Assembly (NCBI RefSeq): GCF_008386585.1
Contig: NZ_VUOB01000028.1
Location: 62,001-126,000 of the forward strand
Length of the DNA: 64,000 nt
Origin: Solihabitans fulvus
Lineage (GTDB): Bacteria > Actinomycetota > Actinomycetes > Mycobacteriales > Pseudonocardiaceae
Direction of reading: 5' to 3'
Shown: positions 8,498 through 17,474 of the stretch, piece after piece
Position numbering within the stretch: the stretch's first letter is position 1
Layout of the letters: each line of letters starts with the position of its first letter
The notes under the pieces: generated by a model
What the model saw: only the letters and a program-made list of their open reading frames with translations
The model's database searches: none
What the model was told of the DNA's origin: nothing
Position numbers and translations under genes: made by a program

Positions 8498-9880
8498 ATG
8501 ACCAGACCACGCACGAGAGCGGGGATCGCGCTCGCGCTCGGCCTCGCGCTCGCCACCAGCGGCTGCGGCCTCGGCAGCACCGAGGCCAGGCAAACGCCTG
8601 CGGCGGCCCGGGTTCCGGAGTTGGGGCCGGACCAGAAGGTGTCGATCGTCTTCGAGAGCTACAACTTCGGCCAGGCCGGCGCCTGGACCGACACCTTCAA
8701 CGAGCTGATCGGCAAGTTCCGCCAGGCGCACCCCAACATCACGGTGACCGCGCAGAAACCGCAGGGCAACAGCGCGAACCCCGCGACGGACACGATCCCG
8801 AGCGTGCAGAGCCAGCTGGCCGCCGGCAACCCGCCGGACGTCGCGCAGCTCGGCTTCAGCGACCTGGACTTCACCGTGCACCAGCTCGGCGCCAAGCCGC
8901 TGGACGATCTCGTCGGCCGGGACGCGGTGCAGGCGAACTTCGCCGGCGCGAAGCACCCCTACGCGGCGAGCGCCAGGACGCTCGGCGACTGGGACGGCAG
9001 GACGTACGGCGTGCCGTTCGTGTTCTCCACACCGGTGCTGTACTTCAACGCAAGCCTGTTCCAGCAGTCCGGCCTCGACCCGGCCAACCCGCCGAAGACC
9101 TGGGCTGAGGTCGGGGCCGCCGCCGCGAAGATCAAGGCGGCCACCGGCAAGGACGGCGCGTACCTTGACTGCCTCACCAAGGAGGCCAAGGACTGGTGCT
9201 TCCAGAGCCTGGTCCGCTCCAACGGGGGCAGGGTGCTGTCGGCCGACCGGAAGTCGCTGACGTTCGCCGATGAGCCGGCCGTCGAGGTGGTGCGGCTGGC
9301 GCAGGACCTGGTGAAGTCCGGTGTCAGCCCGAAGCTCGCGCAGAAGCAGGGCTACGAGGCGTTCGCCAGGGGCGACATCGGCATGATCCTGGAGACCAGC
9401 GCCGTCCAGGCGACCTTCGTCAAGGGCGCGCAGGGCAAGTGGGACCTCCGTTCGACGACGATGCCGAGCTTCGCGGGAAAGCCCGTGGTGCCGACCAACT
9501 CCGGCGCCTCGCTGTTCGTGTTCGCCGGCGACCCGGCCAAGCAGCGGGCCGCCTGGGAGCTGATCAGGTTCCTCACCAGCGAGACCGCCTACGTCACGAT
9601 CTCCAGCAAGATCGGCTACCTGCCGCTGCGCACCGGCCTGGTCGACGACCCCGACGGGCTGAAGGAGTGGGCCGCGAAGAATCCTTTGGTGCGACCGAAT
9701 CTCGACCAGCTCGCGCACATGGAACCGTGGGTCTCCTTTCCAGGAGCCAACTACCTACAGATCCGCGACGGCATGATGGACGCCGTCGAGAACGCCGTGT
9801 ACCAGGGCGCCGACCCGCAGGCGACGCTCAGCGCCGCGCGGGACCGTGCCGCGTCGCTGGTTCCCGGCGGTGTCAGGTGA
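8498..9880 (+). CDS. Extracellular solute-binding lipoprotein of a UgpB/CUT1-type importer
   Basis: A 460-aa periplasmic-type binding protein anchored as a lipoprotein. A basic N-terminus and hydrophobic core are followed by the lipobox LATSGC. The mature region has the SBP_bac_1 pattern, including NITVTAQKPQG and GTPYVLPF-like core segments. It captures a sugar or glycerophospho-compound for the permeases downstream. ATG 8498 follows TAGGAG. The stop overlaps the phosphodiesterase GTG start by 4 bp. The ligand cannot be read from the sequence; the neighbouring phosphodiesterase favours a glycerophosphodiester, as for mycobacterial UgpB (inference). Confidence 0.85.
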   Translation: MTRPRTRAGIALALGLALATSGCGLGSTEARQTPAAARVPELGPDQKVSIVFESYNFGQAGAWTDTFNELIGKFRQAHPNITVTAQKPQGNSANPATDTIPSVQSQLAAGNPPDVAQLGFSDLDFTVHQLGAKPLDDLVGRDAVQANFAGAKHPYAASARTLGDWDGRTYGVPFVFSTPVLYFNASLFQQSGLDPANPPKTWAEVGAAAAKIKAATGKDGAYLDCLTKEAKDWCFQSLVRSNGGRVLSADRKSLTFADEPAVEVVRLAQDLVKSGVSPKLAQKQGYEAFARGDIGMILETSAVQATFVKGAQGKWDLRSTTMPSFAGKPVVPTNSGASLFVFAGDPAKQRAAWELIRFLTSETAYVTISSKIGYLPLRTGLVDDPDGLKEWAAKNPLVRPNLDQLAHMEPWVSFPGANYLQIRDGMMDAVENAVYQGADPQATLSAARDRAASLVPGGVR

Positions 9881-10728
9881 CCGCGCCCGACCTGACCCTG
9901 ATCCAGCTCAGCGACTCGCACATCGTCGGCGACGACACGCTGATGCACGGCGCCGTCGACACGCTGGCGAACCTGACCGCCGCGCTCGACGCCGTGCACG
10001 CCTCCGGCGTCGCCGTGCACGGTCTGCTGCTCAGCGGCGACCTCACCGACAACGGCTCGCCAGCGGCCTACCGCCGGCTTCGCGCGGTCGTCGAGCCCGC
10101 GGCGGCGCGGCTGCGCTGCCCGGCGATCTACGCGATGGGCAACCACGATGAGCGGTCCGCCTTCCGGGCCGCGCTGCTGCCCGACGACCCCGGCGACGGC
10201 CCCTGCGACACCGTGCACCGGATCGCGGGGCTGCGGATCATCGTGCTGGACACCACCGTGCCGGGGCGGCACGACGGCCACCTCGACGCCGAGCAGCTGG
10301 ACTGGTTGCGCGCGCAGCTCGCACAGTCGGCGCCGCTGGGCACGGTGCTCGTGCTGCACCATCCGCCGCTGCCCTCCCCGGTGCCGACCGTGCACCTGTT
10401 GCGGCTCAAGGACGCCGACCGGCTCGCCGCCGTCGTCGCCGGCAGCGACGTGCGCCTGGTGCTGAGCGGACACGCGCACCACACCGGCTGCGGCACGCTC
10501 GCCGGGATCCCCGTCTGGGTGTCCCCCGCGCTGGCCTACCGGGTGGACACGTTGCCGCCACGGGAACGGCTGCGCGGCGTGGTCGGCAGCGGGCTGACCA
10601 GGATCGACCTGATCGACGGCGCGTTCGTGGCCACCGCGGTCGATCTCGTCGGCGCGCCACCGGTCTACGACCGGGACCGGGACGACCTGGTCCGCTACGT
10701 CAGCGACCGCACGCGAGAGCTCGGGTGA
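9877..10728 (+). CDS. Calcineurin-like phosphodiesterase (CpdA/GpdQ/Rv0805 class)
   Basis: A 283-aa cytoplasmic metallophosphoesterase. All dinuclear metal motifs are present in order: LSDSHIVGD (DxH), LLSGDLTDNG (GD), AMGNHD (GNHD), VLHHPP and LSGHAHHTG (GHxH). Relatives hydrolyse cAMP (CpdA, Rv0805) or glycerophosphodiesters (GpdQ). The GTG start overlaps the binding-protein stop by 4 bp, and the gene sits inside the importer operon, which argues that it acts on the imported ligand rather than on cAMP signalling. An intracellular glycerophosphodiesterase would explain the arrangement. That is inference; the motifs alone do not separate the substrates. Confidence 0.85.
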   Translation: MTAPDLTLIQLSDSHIVGDDTLMHGAVDTLANLTAALDAVHASGVAVHGLLLSGDLTDNGSPAAYRRLRAVVEPAAARLRCPAIYAMGNHDERSAFRAALLPDDPGDGPCDTVHRIAGLRIIVLDTTVPGRHDGHLDAEQLDWLRAQLAQSAPLGTVLVLHHPPLPSPVPTVHLLRLKDADRLAAVVAGSDVRLVLSGHAHHTGCGTLAGIPVWVSPALAYRVDTLPPRERLRGVVGSGLTRIDLIDGAFVATAVDLVGAPPVYDRDRDDLVRYVSDRTRELG

Positions 10729-10734
10729 GCGACG

Positions 10735-11676
10735 ATGTTCGTCGAGGTTGTCGCGCCCGCGCCGGGATCGCCGCCGCCGCGCGCGGCGCGGCCCCCGCTC
10801 GGCCGCCGCGTCGTCGCGGGCGCGCAGCCCTACCTGTATCTCGCGCCCGCCCTCGCCCTGCTCGGCGTCTGGACCTACCGCCCGCTCGCGCAGACCGTGC
10901 AGCTGTCGTTCTACTCGTGGAACCTGTTGCCCAGCACGCCGATGACGCCCGTCGGCCTGCGCAACTACCAGCGGCTGATCGACCTGCCGGACCTCGGCCA
11001 GGCCGCGGTGCGCACGGTCGTGGTGATCGTCGGGCTGCTGCCGTTCTCGGTCGTGATCCCCGTGCTGGTCGGGCTGGTCACACGGCAGGTGCGGGACCGG
11101 GCGCGGGTCGTCTACCAGGCCATGGTGTTCGCGCCGACGCTGGTCGCGCCGGTGGCCAGCGCGGCGGTGTGGCAGTGGCTGCTCGATCCCGGCGCCGGGG
11201 TGGTGAACAAGGTCCTCGGCACGCGGCTGAACTGGCTGCACGAGACGGGTTCCGCGCAGTTCGCGATCATCGTCATCACTGGCTGGAGCGTGCTGGGCTT
11301 CGCGACGCTGGTGGTCTCCGCGGGCCTGGCCGGCATCAACGGCGACTACGGCGAGGCCGCCCAGCTCGACGGGGCCTCGCGGGGGCAGATCACCCGGTGG
11401 ATCACGCTGCCGCTGCTGTCCCCGACGCTGGTCTTCCTGGTGCTGATGACGGTGCTGCTGTCCGCGCAGTGGACGTTCCCGCTCATCGACACGCTGACCC
11501 AGGGCGGTCCGGCGCGCGCCACCACCAACGTCTACTACCTGTTGTGGGACTACAGCTTCCACAGCTACGACGCCGGCCTCGGCGCGGCGGCCGGGGTCCT
11601 GCTCTTCGCCGCCTTCGGGCTCGTCGCGGCGGGCCTGGTCCGGCTGTCCGAACGACTCAGCTTCCACGACGACTAG
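10735..11676 (+). CDS. ABC importer permease, MalF/UgpA type
   Basis: A 313-aa inner-membrane permease with six predicted helices. The cytoplasmic EAA loop reads GEAAQLDGASRGQITRWI, which docks the ATPase. The first helix is preceded by a Pro/Arg-rich N-terminus (PPPRAARPPLGRR). ATG 10735 lies 6 bp after the phosphodiesterase stop, and the second permease follows after 9 bp, so all five genes are probably one transcript. Substrate as for the binding protein. Confidence 0.88.
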   Translation: MFVEVVAPAPGSPPPRAARPPLGRRVVAGAQPYLYLAPALALLGVWTYRPLAQTVQLSFYSWNLLPSTPMTPVGLRNYQRLIDLPDLGQAAVRTVVVIVGLLPFSVVIPVLVGLVTRQVRDRARVVYQAMVFAPTLVAPVASAAVWQWLLDPGAGVVNKVLGTRLNWLHETGSAQFAIIVITGWSVLGFATLVVSAGLAGINGDYGEAAQLDGASRGQITRWITLPLLSPTLVFLVLMTVLLSAQWTFPLIDTLTQGGPARATTNVYYLLWDYSFHSYDAGLGAAAGVLLFAAFGLVAAGLVRLSERLSFHDD

Positions 11677-11685
11677 GGGTGCGCG

Positions 11686-12519
11686 GTGACCGATAGCTGG
11701 CAGGACCCGCGTTCCCGACGCTGGCGGGCCGTGCGCGGGCACGCCGTGCTCGCCGTCCTCGGGCTGCTGTGCGTCTTCCCGATCTACTGGCTGTACGCGA
11801 CCTCGCTGCGGCGGCCGGGCGACGTCTACTCGCTGTCGCCGCTGCCGTGGCCGCTGTCCTGGCAGAGCTACGCGGACGCCGCGAGCAAGGTGGACGTGCT
11901 CGGCCTGCTGGGCAACACCACGCTGGTCGCCGCGCTGACCTCGGTCGGCCAGCTGCTCACCGGGCTGCTCGCCGCCTACGCGTTCGCGGCGTGGGAGTTC
12001 CGGCTCAAACGGGTGCTGTACCTGGCTTTCGTCGGCACCTGGCTGGTGCCGTTCCAGGTCACCATGCTGCCGAACTACGTGCTGCTGTTCCAGCTCGGGT
12101 TGCTCAACACCCTTGCCGGCGTGGTGATCCCGACGCTGTGCTCGGCGCTTGGCGTGCTCCTGCTGCGCCAACACCTGGCCGGTTTCCCCAAGGAACTGTT
12201 GGAGGCGGCCAGGATGGACGGCCGCTCGTCTTGGACGACGCTGTGGACGGTCGTGGTGCCCAACCTGCGGCCGGCGCTCGCCGCCCTGGCGATCCTGCTG
12301 TTCGTCAACGCGTGGAACGAGTACTTCTGGCCAGCCATGGTGTTGCGGCGCAGCAACGCGATGCTCCAGCTCGGCCTGCGCAGCTTCATGGGCACCGAGG
12401 GCGACGACTGGGGTCCGCTGATGGCGCTGGCCGGCCTGGCCTGCCTGCCGGTCTTCCTGCTCTACCTCGTGCTCCAGCGGCACATCGTCAACGCGTTCGT
12501 CCGTTCCGGTCTGCGGTAG
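11686..12519 (+). CDS. ABC importer permease, MalG/UgpE type
   Basis: A 277-aa permease with six helices and the EAA loop LLEAARMDGRSSWTTLWTVV near residues 185-204. It is the last gene of the importer operon, starting at GTG 11686 with GGGG upstream. Its 3' end overlaps the convergent LysR gene by 32 bp, so transcripts from the two sides run into each other with no room for a separate terminator. Confidence 0.88.
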   Translation: MTDSWQDPRSRRWRAVRGHAVLAVLGLLCVFPIYWLYATSLRRPGDVYSLSPLPWPLSWQSYADAASKVDVLGLLGNTTLVAALTSVGQLLTGLLAAYAFAAWEFRLKRVLYLAFVGTWLVPFQVTMLPNYVLLFQLGLLNTLAGVVIPTLCSALGVLLLRQHLAGFPKELLEAARMDGRSSWTTLWTVVVPNLRPALAALAILLFVNAWNEYFWPAMVLRRSNAMLQLGLRSFMGTEGDDWGPLMALAGLACLPVFLLYLVLQRHIVNAFVRSGLR

Positions 12520-13429
12520 CGGCCGGTTCTCCCTCGGGGTCGACGGCTTCGAGGCAGCTGAGGAAGGCGTCGCCGAGCGGGCTGGCACCGGAGCCGCGCC
12601 ACACCGCGTACAGGTCGACGGTGGGCACCGGGTTGTGCAGCGGGACGGCGACGGGTCGCACGCCGCCGGCCGCCGAGCCGCCGAGCATGCCCCGCGACGC
12701 GGACGCGAAGCCGACCAGTGGCTGGATCGACACGAGGATCGACGTCGCGCCGGGGTCGTCGAGCGTGTGGGCCACGTCGAGCCGGATGCCGGTGCGCTCG
12801 GCGGAGGACAGGATCGCGTCGTACATCGCCGGGGACTGCGCGCGGTCGAACAGGATGCACGGCTGCCCGGCGAGCTCGGCGAACGGGACGCTCGCCCGGC
12901 CGGCCCACTCGTGATCCTGCCCGACGACGGCGACGATCGGCAGTCGCAGCAGGTGTCGGTGCCGGAAGTCGGCGGTCCTCGGACGACCGTAGACCAGCGC
13001 GATGTCCAGCGTGCCGTCGGCGAGGGCGGCGAGCTGCGGCCCGGTCCGCTTCTCCTCGAGGGCGACGGTCACGCCGGGGAACTCGGCGTGCATCCTGGTC
13101 AGCGTCGCCGGCAGGACATGTTGCCCCGCAGGGAAGTTGTAGCCGACGGCGAGCGTCCCGGTGCGGCCGGCCGCGACCTCCCGCGCCAGGCTGGCCGCCC
13201 GCTCCAGCCTGGTCACGATGGCGCGGGCCTCGACCTCGAAGGCCCGCCCTGCCGAGGTGAGGCGGACCTCGTGCGAGGTCCTGGCCACGAGGGTGACGCC
13301 GAGCGTTCGTTCCAGGCGCTGCAACTGTTGGCTGAGCGAGGGTTGGGTCAGGTGCAGGCGGGCCGCGGCGCGCCCGAAGTGCAGCTCGTCCGCGATCGCG
13401 AGGAACGACACTAGCTGCCGGAACTCCAT
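12488..13429 (-). CDS. LysR-family transcriptional regulator
   Basis: A 313-aa LTTR. The N-terminal winged HTH is MEFRQLVSFLAIADELHFGR followed by AAARLHLTQPSLSQQLQRLE; the LysR_substrate effector domain follows, with VALEEKRTGPQLAALADGTLD. It controls neighbouring or distant genes in response to a small effector, and may act on the convergent importer or the HAD gene it overlaps. The start at ATG 13429 lies inside the HAD gene's 3' end (19-bp overlap); an ATG at 13441 is an alternative. The open frame continues far upstream antisense to other genes and is not coding there. Confidence 0.9.
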   Translation of the reverse strand: MEFRQLVSFLAIADELHFGRAAARLHLTQPSLSQQLQRLERTLGVTLVARTSHEVRLTSAGRAFEVEARAIVTRLERAASLAREVAAGRTGTLAVGYNFPAGQHVLPATLTRMHAEFPGVTVALEEKRTGPQLAALADGTLDIALVYGRPRTADFRHRHLLRLPIVAVVGQDHEWAGRASVPFAELAGQPCILFDRAQSPAMYDAILSSAERTGIRLDVAHTLDDPGATSILVSIQPLVGFASASRGMLGGSAAGGVRPVAVPLHNPVPTVDLYAVWRGSGASPLGDAFLSCLEAVDPEGEPAATADRNGRTR

Positions 13430-14055
13430 CCCGACCTCCATTCCTCGACTTCGGCCAGCGTCGTGGCGGTGTCCCGGTGCAGGATGGCCCGCCAGCCGCG
13501 TTCCTGCGCGGCCGCGCAGTTCGCCGCGAGGTCGTCGATGAGCAGGCACCGCGCCGGTTTGACGCCGAAGGACCGCTCCGCGAGCCGGTAGATCTCCGGA
13601 TCCGGTTTGCGCAGCCCGACCTCGTGGGACCTGATCACGAGGTCGAACTCGCCGTGGTCGGAGATCATCGCGCGGCGGTGCGGTTCCCACTCCAGCACGC
13701 TGTTGGTCAGCAGGCCGAGGCCGAAGCCGGCCCGCTTCGCCGCGAGCAGCCCGTCGAACAGTGCGGTGTTGAACGGGCGGTCGGCGTACCAGTGGTCGCC
13801 GAAGCGGCCGAGGTCGATCCTGGGCACCCAGTCGGGCGCCAGCTCGCGGGTCAGCTCGCGGCCCCAGGCGGCCTGGCTGACCTGCCCAAGCTCCAGCTGT
13901 TCCAGGACGTCGTGCCCCGGCGGCGCGATCCGCAGCATGGCGCCGTACAGCTCGGCGGCCGGAATCCCCGCCGCGTCCGCGACCCGGTCGAGCGCGTCGT
14001 CGATAGGCGGCGTGAGCACTCCGCCGAAATCGGTCCAGATCACCGTGTCGACCAC
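13411..14055 (-). CDS. HAD-superfamily hydrolase (subfamily IA, YihX-like)
   Basis: A 214-aa haloacid-dehalogenase-type phosphatase. Motif I is VIWTDFGGVLTPP, with nucleophile Asp; the second acidic position is replaced by Gly in this subgroup. Motif II is LLTNS, the motif III Lys lies in RSHEVGLRKPDPEIYRLA, and motif IV is CLLIDDLAAN. A helical cap lies between motifs I and II. The GTG start at 14055 has AGGGGG just upstream; the frame extends to 14130 without support. The stop overlaps the LysR start by 19 bp, so the two are probably co-transcribed. Substrate unknown; sugar phosphates are common for YihX-like enzymes. Confidence 0.85.
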   Translation of the reverse strand: MVDTVIWTDFGGVLTPPIDDALDRVADAAGIPAAELYGAMLRIAPPGHDVLEQLELGQVSQAAWGRELTRELAPDWVPRIDLGRFGDHWYADRPFNTALFDGLLAAKRAGFGLGLLTNSVLEWEPHRRAMISDHGEFDLVIRSHEVGLRKPDPEIYRLAERSFGVKPARCLLIDDLAANCAAAQERGWRAILHRDTATTLAEVEEWRSGWSSGS

Positions 14056-14157
14056 GTGGCCCCCTGTGGCGTCCGAACGCCAACCGTTCGATGGGGTCAC
14101 TATCCGGCAAGAAGGTGAACTCGGCGCCAATGCCGGTCGACGAGCCGGCCCCAGTGT

Positions 14158-14730
14158 CTAGTCCTGTGGCAGGCGCAGCCGCCATTCGATGGGCGTGACG
14201 CAGATGCGCCTGTCCTCGGAACCGTTCCACTCCACCGGCAGGCCCGCGGCGGTGAGCGCGGCGGCCACCTCCTGCCCGACGGCACGCGTGTCCAGCGGCG
14301 ACCCCGGCAGCGACCCGTAGGCCAGGCGCAGGCCGTGACCCGCGACCGCGCTGGCGGTGTCCTGCTGGTGGAAGAACACGAAGCCGCGCGCCCCCTCGCC
14401 GGCCTCGTCGCCGATCTCGGCCATCCCGCAGGTGTTGCAGCAGGCGAAGTCCGCCCTCGGCACGATCCCGTTGGCGTCCAGCGCTTCGAACGCCTCGAAC
14501 AGGCGGTCCGGCTCGGTGGTCGCCGGCCAGCCGGCCTGCTCGGCGAGCCGTTCCTGCCACAGCCGGTCCACCATCGCCGCCGCCTGCTCCGCCGACAGGG
14601 ACAGCTCGTCGGGATCGCAGTGCTCGACCACGTCCTCCGCGATCTCCTCGCGGGTGCTGAAGCCGCCGTGCACGAGTTCCCGCGCGAACTGTTCGACTTC
14701 CAGCAGGGCTTCGTTCACCGGTTCCGCCAT
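14158..14730 (-). CDS. DUF6891-like conserved protein
   Basis: A 190-aa soluble acidic protein. It carries the CCNTCGMAEIGDEAGEG segment (about residues 97-113), a Cys-rich motif that I associate with the DUF6891 family of actinobacteria; the function is unknown. The C-terminal half ends in PIEWRLRLPQD. ATG 14730 (MAEPVNEAL) is preferred over ATG 14754 because the extension MPAGRMGG overlaps the probable promoter region. The Cys cluster could bind metal or form a disulfide (inference). Confidence 0.65.
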   Translation of the reverse strand: MAEPVNEALLEVEQFARELVHGGFSTREEIAEDVVEHCDPDELSLSAEQAAAMVDRLWQERLAEQAGWPATTEPDRLFEAFEALDANGIVPRADFACCNTCGMAEIGDEAGEGARGFVFFHQQDTASAVAGHGLRLAYGSLPGSPLDTRAVGQEVAAALTAAGLPVEWNGSEDRRICVTPIEWRLRLPQD

Positions 14731-14788
14731 GCCGCCCATCCTGCCAGCCGGCACCGACAGTCCCCGGCGGATCGCGGCGCGTGACCGG

Positions 14789-15592
14789 TCACTGACGCGG
14801 CGCGCCGCCCCACGACTCCCGCAGCCGCTCGGCGAGCGTGAGAAAGACGAAGAAGTTCGGGATCTGCCGCACCATGGTGGTGGTCAGCCCGCGCCACTTC
14901 CCGGCGATCTTGATCGTGACGTACCCGTTGTGCACCTTGACCTCCTGGATCTCGGGCCAGCGGACGGACTTGACGCCCGAGCCGACCTCCTCCCGCGACA
15001 TCCAGAGGTCGCCGAAGGTGACCCGCTGCCCCGCGTTGAGCGCGGCCAGCGCCGTCGGCAGCTGCGCCCGCGTGACGCTCTCCTGGATCGCCGGGCCCCA
15101 TTCGGTCGGCCTGGCGTACCCCTCCCGCAGCACGGTCGACTCGCCGGTGGTGTCGGTGAGCGTGTACGCGTAGGTGGTGTGGGTGTGCACGCCGTTGCGG
15201 GTGTGCCGGACGATGTGTTGCAGGACCGTCGTGCTGTCGTAGCGGAAGGCCCGCAGCCGCCCCTGGAACGCCGAGGTGAGGCCGTGCTCGAACAGGTCGA
15301 GCCTGGCCCCCTCGTTCTTCGCCGACACGCTGCGGCCCTTGAGGAAGCCGAACAGGACGATCAGCAGCGGCACGACCGCGATCAACGACACAGCGGGATA
15401 CCCGCCCGCGGCGAAGCCGACCATCGCGACGCCAAGGGCCACCATCACGGCCACCATGCAGCCCGGCTTGGCCTGGTTCGACGCCGCCGGGTAGGCCGCC
15501 CGGTGGGCGCCGAGGCCAGCCTGGTTCGCCGCCTGGGAGATCCTGGCGAGGAGTTGCGGGTCATCGTGGGCATGCTGGGCTTGCTCGGACAA
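14789..15592 (-). CDS. Two-helix membrane protein with a DUF6585-like cytoplasmic domain
   Basis: A 267-aa protein. Residues 1-40 are Ala/Gln-rich and soluble. Two transmembrane helices lie at about 44-64 and 66-84 (MVAVMVALGVAMVGFAAGG, then LIAVVPLLIVLFGFLKG). The remaining 180 residues form a beta-rich PH-like domain (LDLFEHGLTSAFQGRLRAFR; WPEIQEVKVHNGYVTIKIAGK) typical of DUF6585. Such domains resemble membrane-proximal PH folds; no catalytic residues are evident. It sits next to the DUF6891-like gene in the same orientation, with a 58-bp gap. Function unknown. Confidence 0.65.
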   Translation of the reverse strand: MSEQAQHAHDDPQLLARISQAANQAGLGAHRAAYPAASNQAKPGCMVAVMVALGVAMVGFAAGGYPAVSLIAVVPLLIVLFGFLKGRSVSAKNEGARLDLFEHGLTSAFQGRLRAFRYDSTTVLQHIVRHTRNGVHTHTTYAYTLTDTTGESTVLREGYARPTEWGPAIQESVTRAQLPTALAALNAGQRVTFGDLWMSREEVGSGVKSVRWPEIQEVKVHNGYVTIKIAGKWRGLTTTMVRQIPNFFVFLTLAERLRESWGGAPRQ

Positions 15593-15718
15593 CGCTCATC
15601 CTCCGGACGGATCCACACCACCAGGCAGTTGTTCGCCAGGAATCCTAGGCGACTGCCGGGCCCCCTCCCTCAGCGCGAGCGGTGGTTGACAGGTTCCGGC
15701 CAACTTCGCTGTACGCCG

Positions 15719-16282
15719 TCATTCGAGGTGGTGGCCGACCAACGCGCCCGGCCGGACCCGGCGCCACGCGATCACGACGAACAGCACGAGCAGCGCCACC
15801 GGGATGACGGTGATCGACCAGCTCAGCGCCAGCGGCGGCCCCGGCTGCGGCAGCACCGCGACGGGCGCGGCGAGCGCGCCCTCGCCATGGCCGAGCGGTC
15901 CGTCGATGGCGAAGCCGAAGTTCCAGTCCCCCTGGATCGGCAGCGCCCGCACGTCCAGTCCCCAGACGTCCCGCTTGCGCGGATGCCGGGCCAGGGGCTG
16001 CGCCTTCTCGTGGGGAGGCATGTCGGGGCCCTCGAGGAACAGGCCGCCGGACTTGTCGGCGATGCCGCCGTCCGGGACGAACGTGAAGTCGAGCGACTGC
16101 ATGGCGTGCAGCGGCCACACGCTGAATCCGATCGTGACGACGTACGGGCCCGCCGTGACCCGCTCGGTGTGCACGATATTGACCGGCGCGTACGCCGAGG
16201 CAGGTGCGGCACCCGCGACGGCGAACACGAGCGCGGCGGCCAGGGCCAGCGCGAGGCCGGGCAGGCGGGTGACGGCACGCAT
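15719..16282 (-). CDS. Secreted, C-terminally anchored protein of the FixH/YtkA-like operon
   Basis: A 187-aa envelope protein. It has a signal peptide (residues 1-30, cleavage after APASA), an extracytoplasmic beta domain (MQSLDFTFVPDGGIADKSGG; MPPHEKAQPLARHPRKRD) and one C-terminal helix (about 156-173) followed by a basic tail. His and Met residues cluster in PLHAMQ, MPPHEK and ARHPRKR. It is the last gene of a four-gene operon and begins 2 bp after the stop of the preceding membrane protein. I do not recognise a named family. The topology resembles periplasmic copper-handling partners, but metal binding is a guess. Confidence 0.65.
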   Translation of the reverse strand: MRAVTRLPGLALALAAALVFAVAGAAPASAYAPVNIVHTERVTAGPYVVTIGFSVWPLHAMQSLDFTFVPDGGIADKSGGLFLEGPDMPPHEKAQPLARHPRKRDVWGLDVRALPIQGDWNFGFAIDGPLGHGEGALAAPVAVLPQPGPPLALSWSITVIPVALLVLFVVIAWRRVRPGALVGHHLE

Positions 16283-16284
16283 CC

Positions 16285-17460
16285 TCACGCCACCCCCGCC
16301 TCGGTCGCCTGCCGCGTCCCGGCGGCCGGCCTGCCGACGGCGCGCGTCATGATGCCGAACCGCCAGCCGAGGAAACCGGCCAGCGCGCCGAACGCGCCGC
16401 CGGCCACCGTCGTCGCGACGAACACACGTAGGGCGGTGCCGGAGAAACCGACCATCAGCTGCGCCTGCACCGGGGTCAGGCCCGCCAACAGAACCCCGGC
16501 CGCACCGCCGGCCACCGGCAGCACCCAGCGCGGCGACCACCCCCTCCGCCGCGCCAGCCACAGCACCAGTTCCACCGCGACCGCCCCGACCAACAGGAAC
16601 AGCGGGATCCGCGAAGGGAACGCCGGCAGCGACCGCACGTTGTCCCGCAGCGGGAGCCCGACCGCGACCGCGTAGGCGCTCGCCGCCCACGGCGAGAACA
16701 GCCACAGTATCCCTTGCAGCGCACCGAGAACGGCACCGATGACCAGCGTGGCGCCCGGCCGGCGCAGGCAGCTCGCAGCCAGCACGAGCAGCAGCACCTC
16801 GAGGAAGGCGCTGCCGACGGTCATCGGGTTCACCCCGATGCTCGGTAGCGCGCTGAGCCCCTCGACGGTCACCGTGCTGAACGCCATCAGCACCGGCATG
16901 CTCAGCAGGAAACCGATCCGTCCCCACCGCAGGTCCCGTGCGGCGGCGAAGGTCAGCACCGGGCCGATCATGGTGATCGAGATGCTCAGGAACAGGGCGA
17001 CGTGCGGCGGCGAGTCGAGCACGGCGTCGAACCCGTAGAGCGTGTGCCACCACTGGTCCCACAGCCCGACGAGCAGGAACATCGCCGCGCCGCAGCCGGA
17101 CACCAGGTAGCCGAGCGGCGCCGCGAACACGCCGCCGAACACCCGGACGGCCTGACCGCCGACGCGGGGGTCCACCGCGCGGCCGGCCCGTTGGGCCGCC
17201 GTGGTGCGCAGCACGACCACGAGGCTCGCGACGCCGGCGATGGCGCTGCCCGAGTAGAGGGCCAGGTGCGAGAGCGTGAAGAAGGTGTCGGGGCCGACCT
17301 CGACGTGCCACTGCACGTCCCAGCTCAGGCCGAACAACGACAGCAGCGTGCCGAGCAGGACGATCGCGGCGGGCGGCCAGCCCCGCGCGCCCGTCCGCGT
17401 CCCTGGCGCGGCGAGGGCGGTTCTCCCCCGGAACCGCCTGTGCGACAGCGGAATGTCCAC
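16285..17460 (-). CDS. Polytopic membrane protein with paired Trp/His motifs, unknown function
   Basis: A 391-aa protein with about 10-12 transmembrane helices. Two Trp/His/Asp motifs sit at helix ends: LSWDVQWHVEVGPDTFFTLS near the N-terminus, and LWDQWWHTLYGFDAVLDS followed by PPHVALF. His, Asp and Trp at conserved-looking membrane positions suggest a metal- or cofactor-binding site (inference). GTG 17460 is chosen because AGGAGGGG lies 2-9 bp upstream; the frame continues to 17541 through a tandem-repeat tract. The gene follows the FixH-like gene and precedes a secreted anchored protein. No confident family name. Confidence 0.7.
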   Translation of the reverse strand: MDIPLSHRRFRGRTALAAPGTRTGARGWPPAAIVLLGTLLSLFGLSWDVQWHVEVGPDTFFTLSHLALYSGSAIAGVASLVVVLRTTAAQRAGRAVDPRVGGQAVRVFGGVFAAPLGYLVSGCGAAMFLLVGLWDQWWHTLYGFDAVLDSPPHVALFLSISITMIGPVLTFAAARDLRWGRIGFLLSMPVLMAFSTVTVEGLSALPSIGVNPMTVGSAFLEVLLLVLAASCLRRPGATLVIGAVLGALQGILWLFSPWAASAYAVAVGLPLRDNVRSLPAFPSRIPLFLLVGAVAVELVLWLARRRGWSPRWVLPVAGGAAGVLLAGLTPVQAQLMVGFSGTALRVFVATTVAGGAFGALAGFLGWRFGIMTRAVGRPAAGTRQATEAGVA

Positions 17461-17474
17461 GGTCCCCTCCTGTT

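Noticed and set aside
9751..12588. 945-codon - strand frame opposite the ABC permeases and phosphodiesterase
   Set aside because: Translates to Arg/Gln/His-rich sequence without domains, while the + strand shows complete enzyme motifs.
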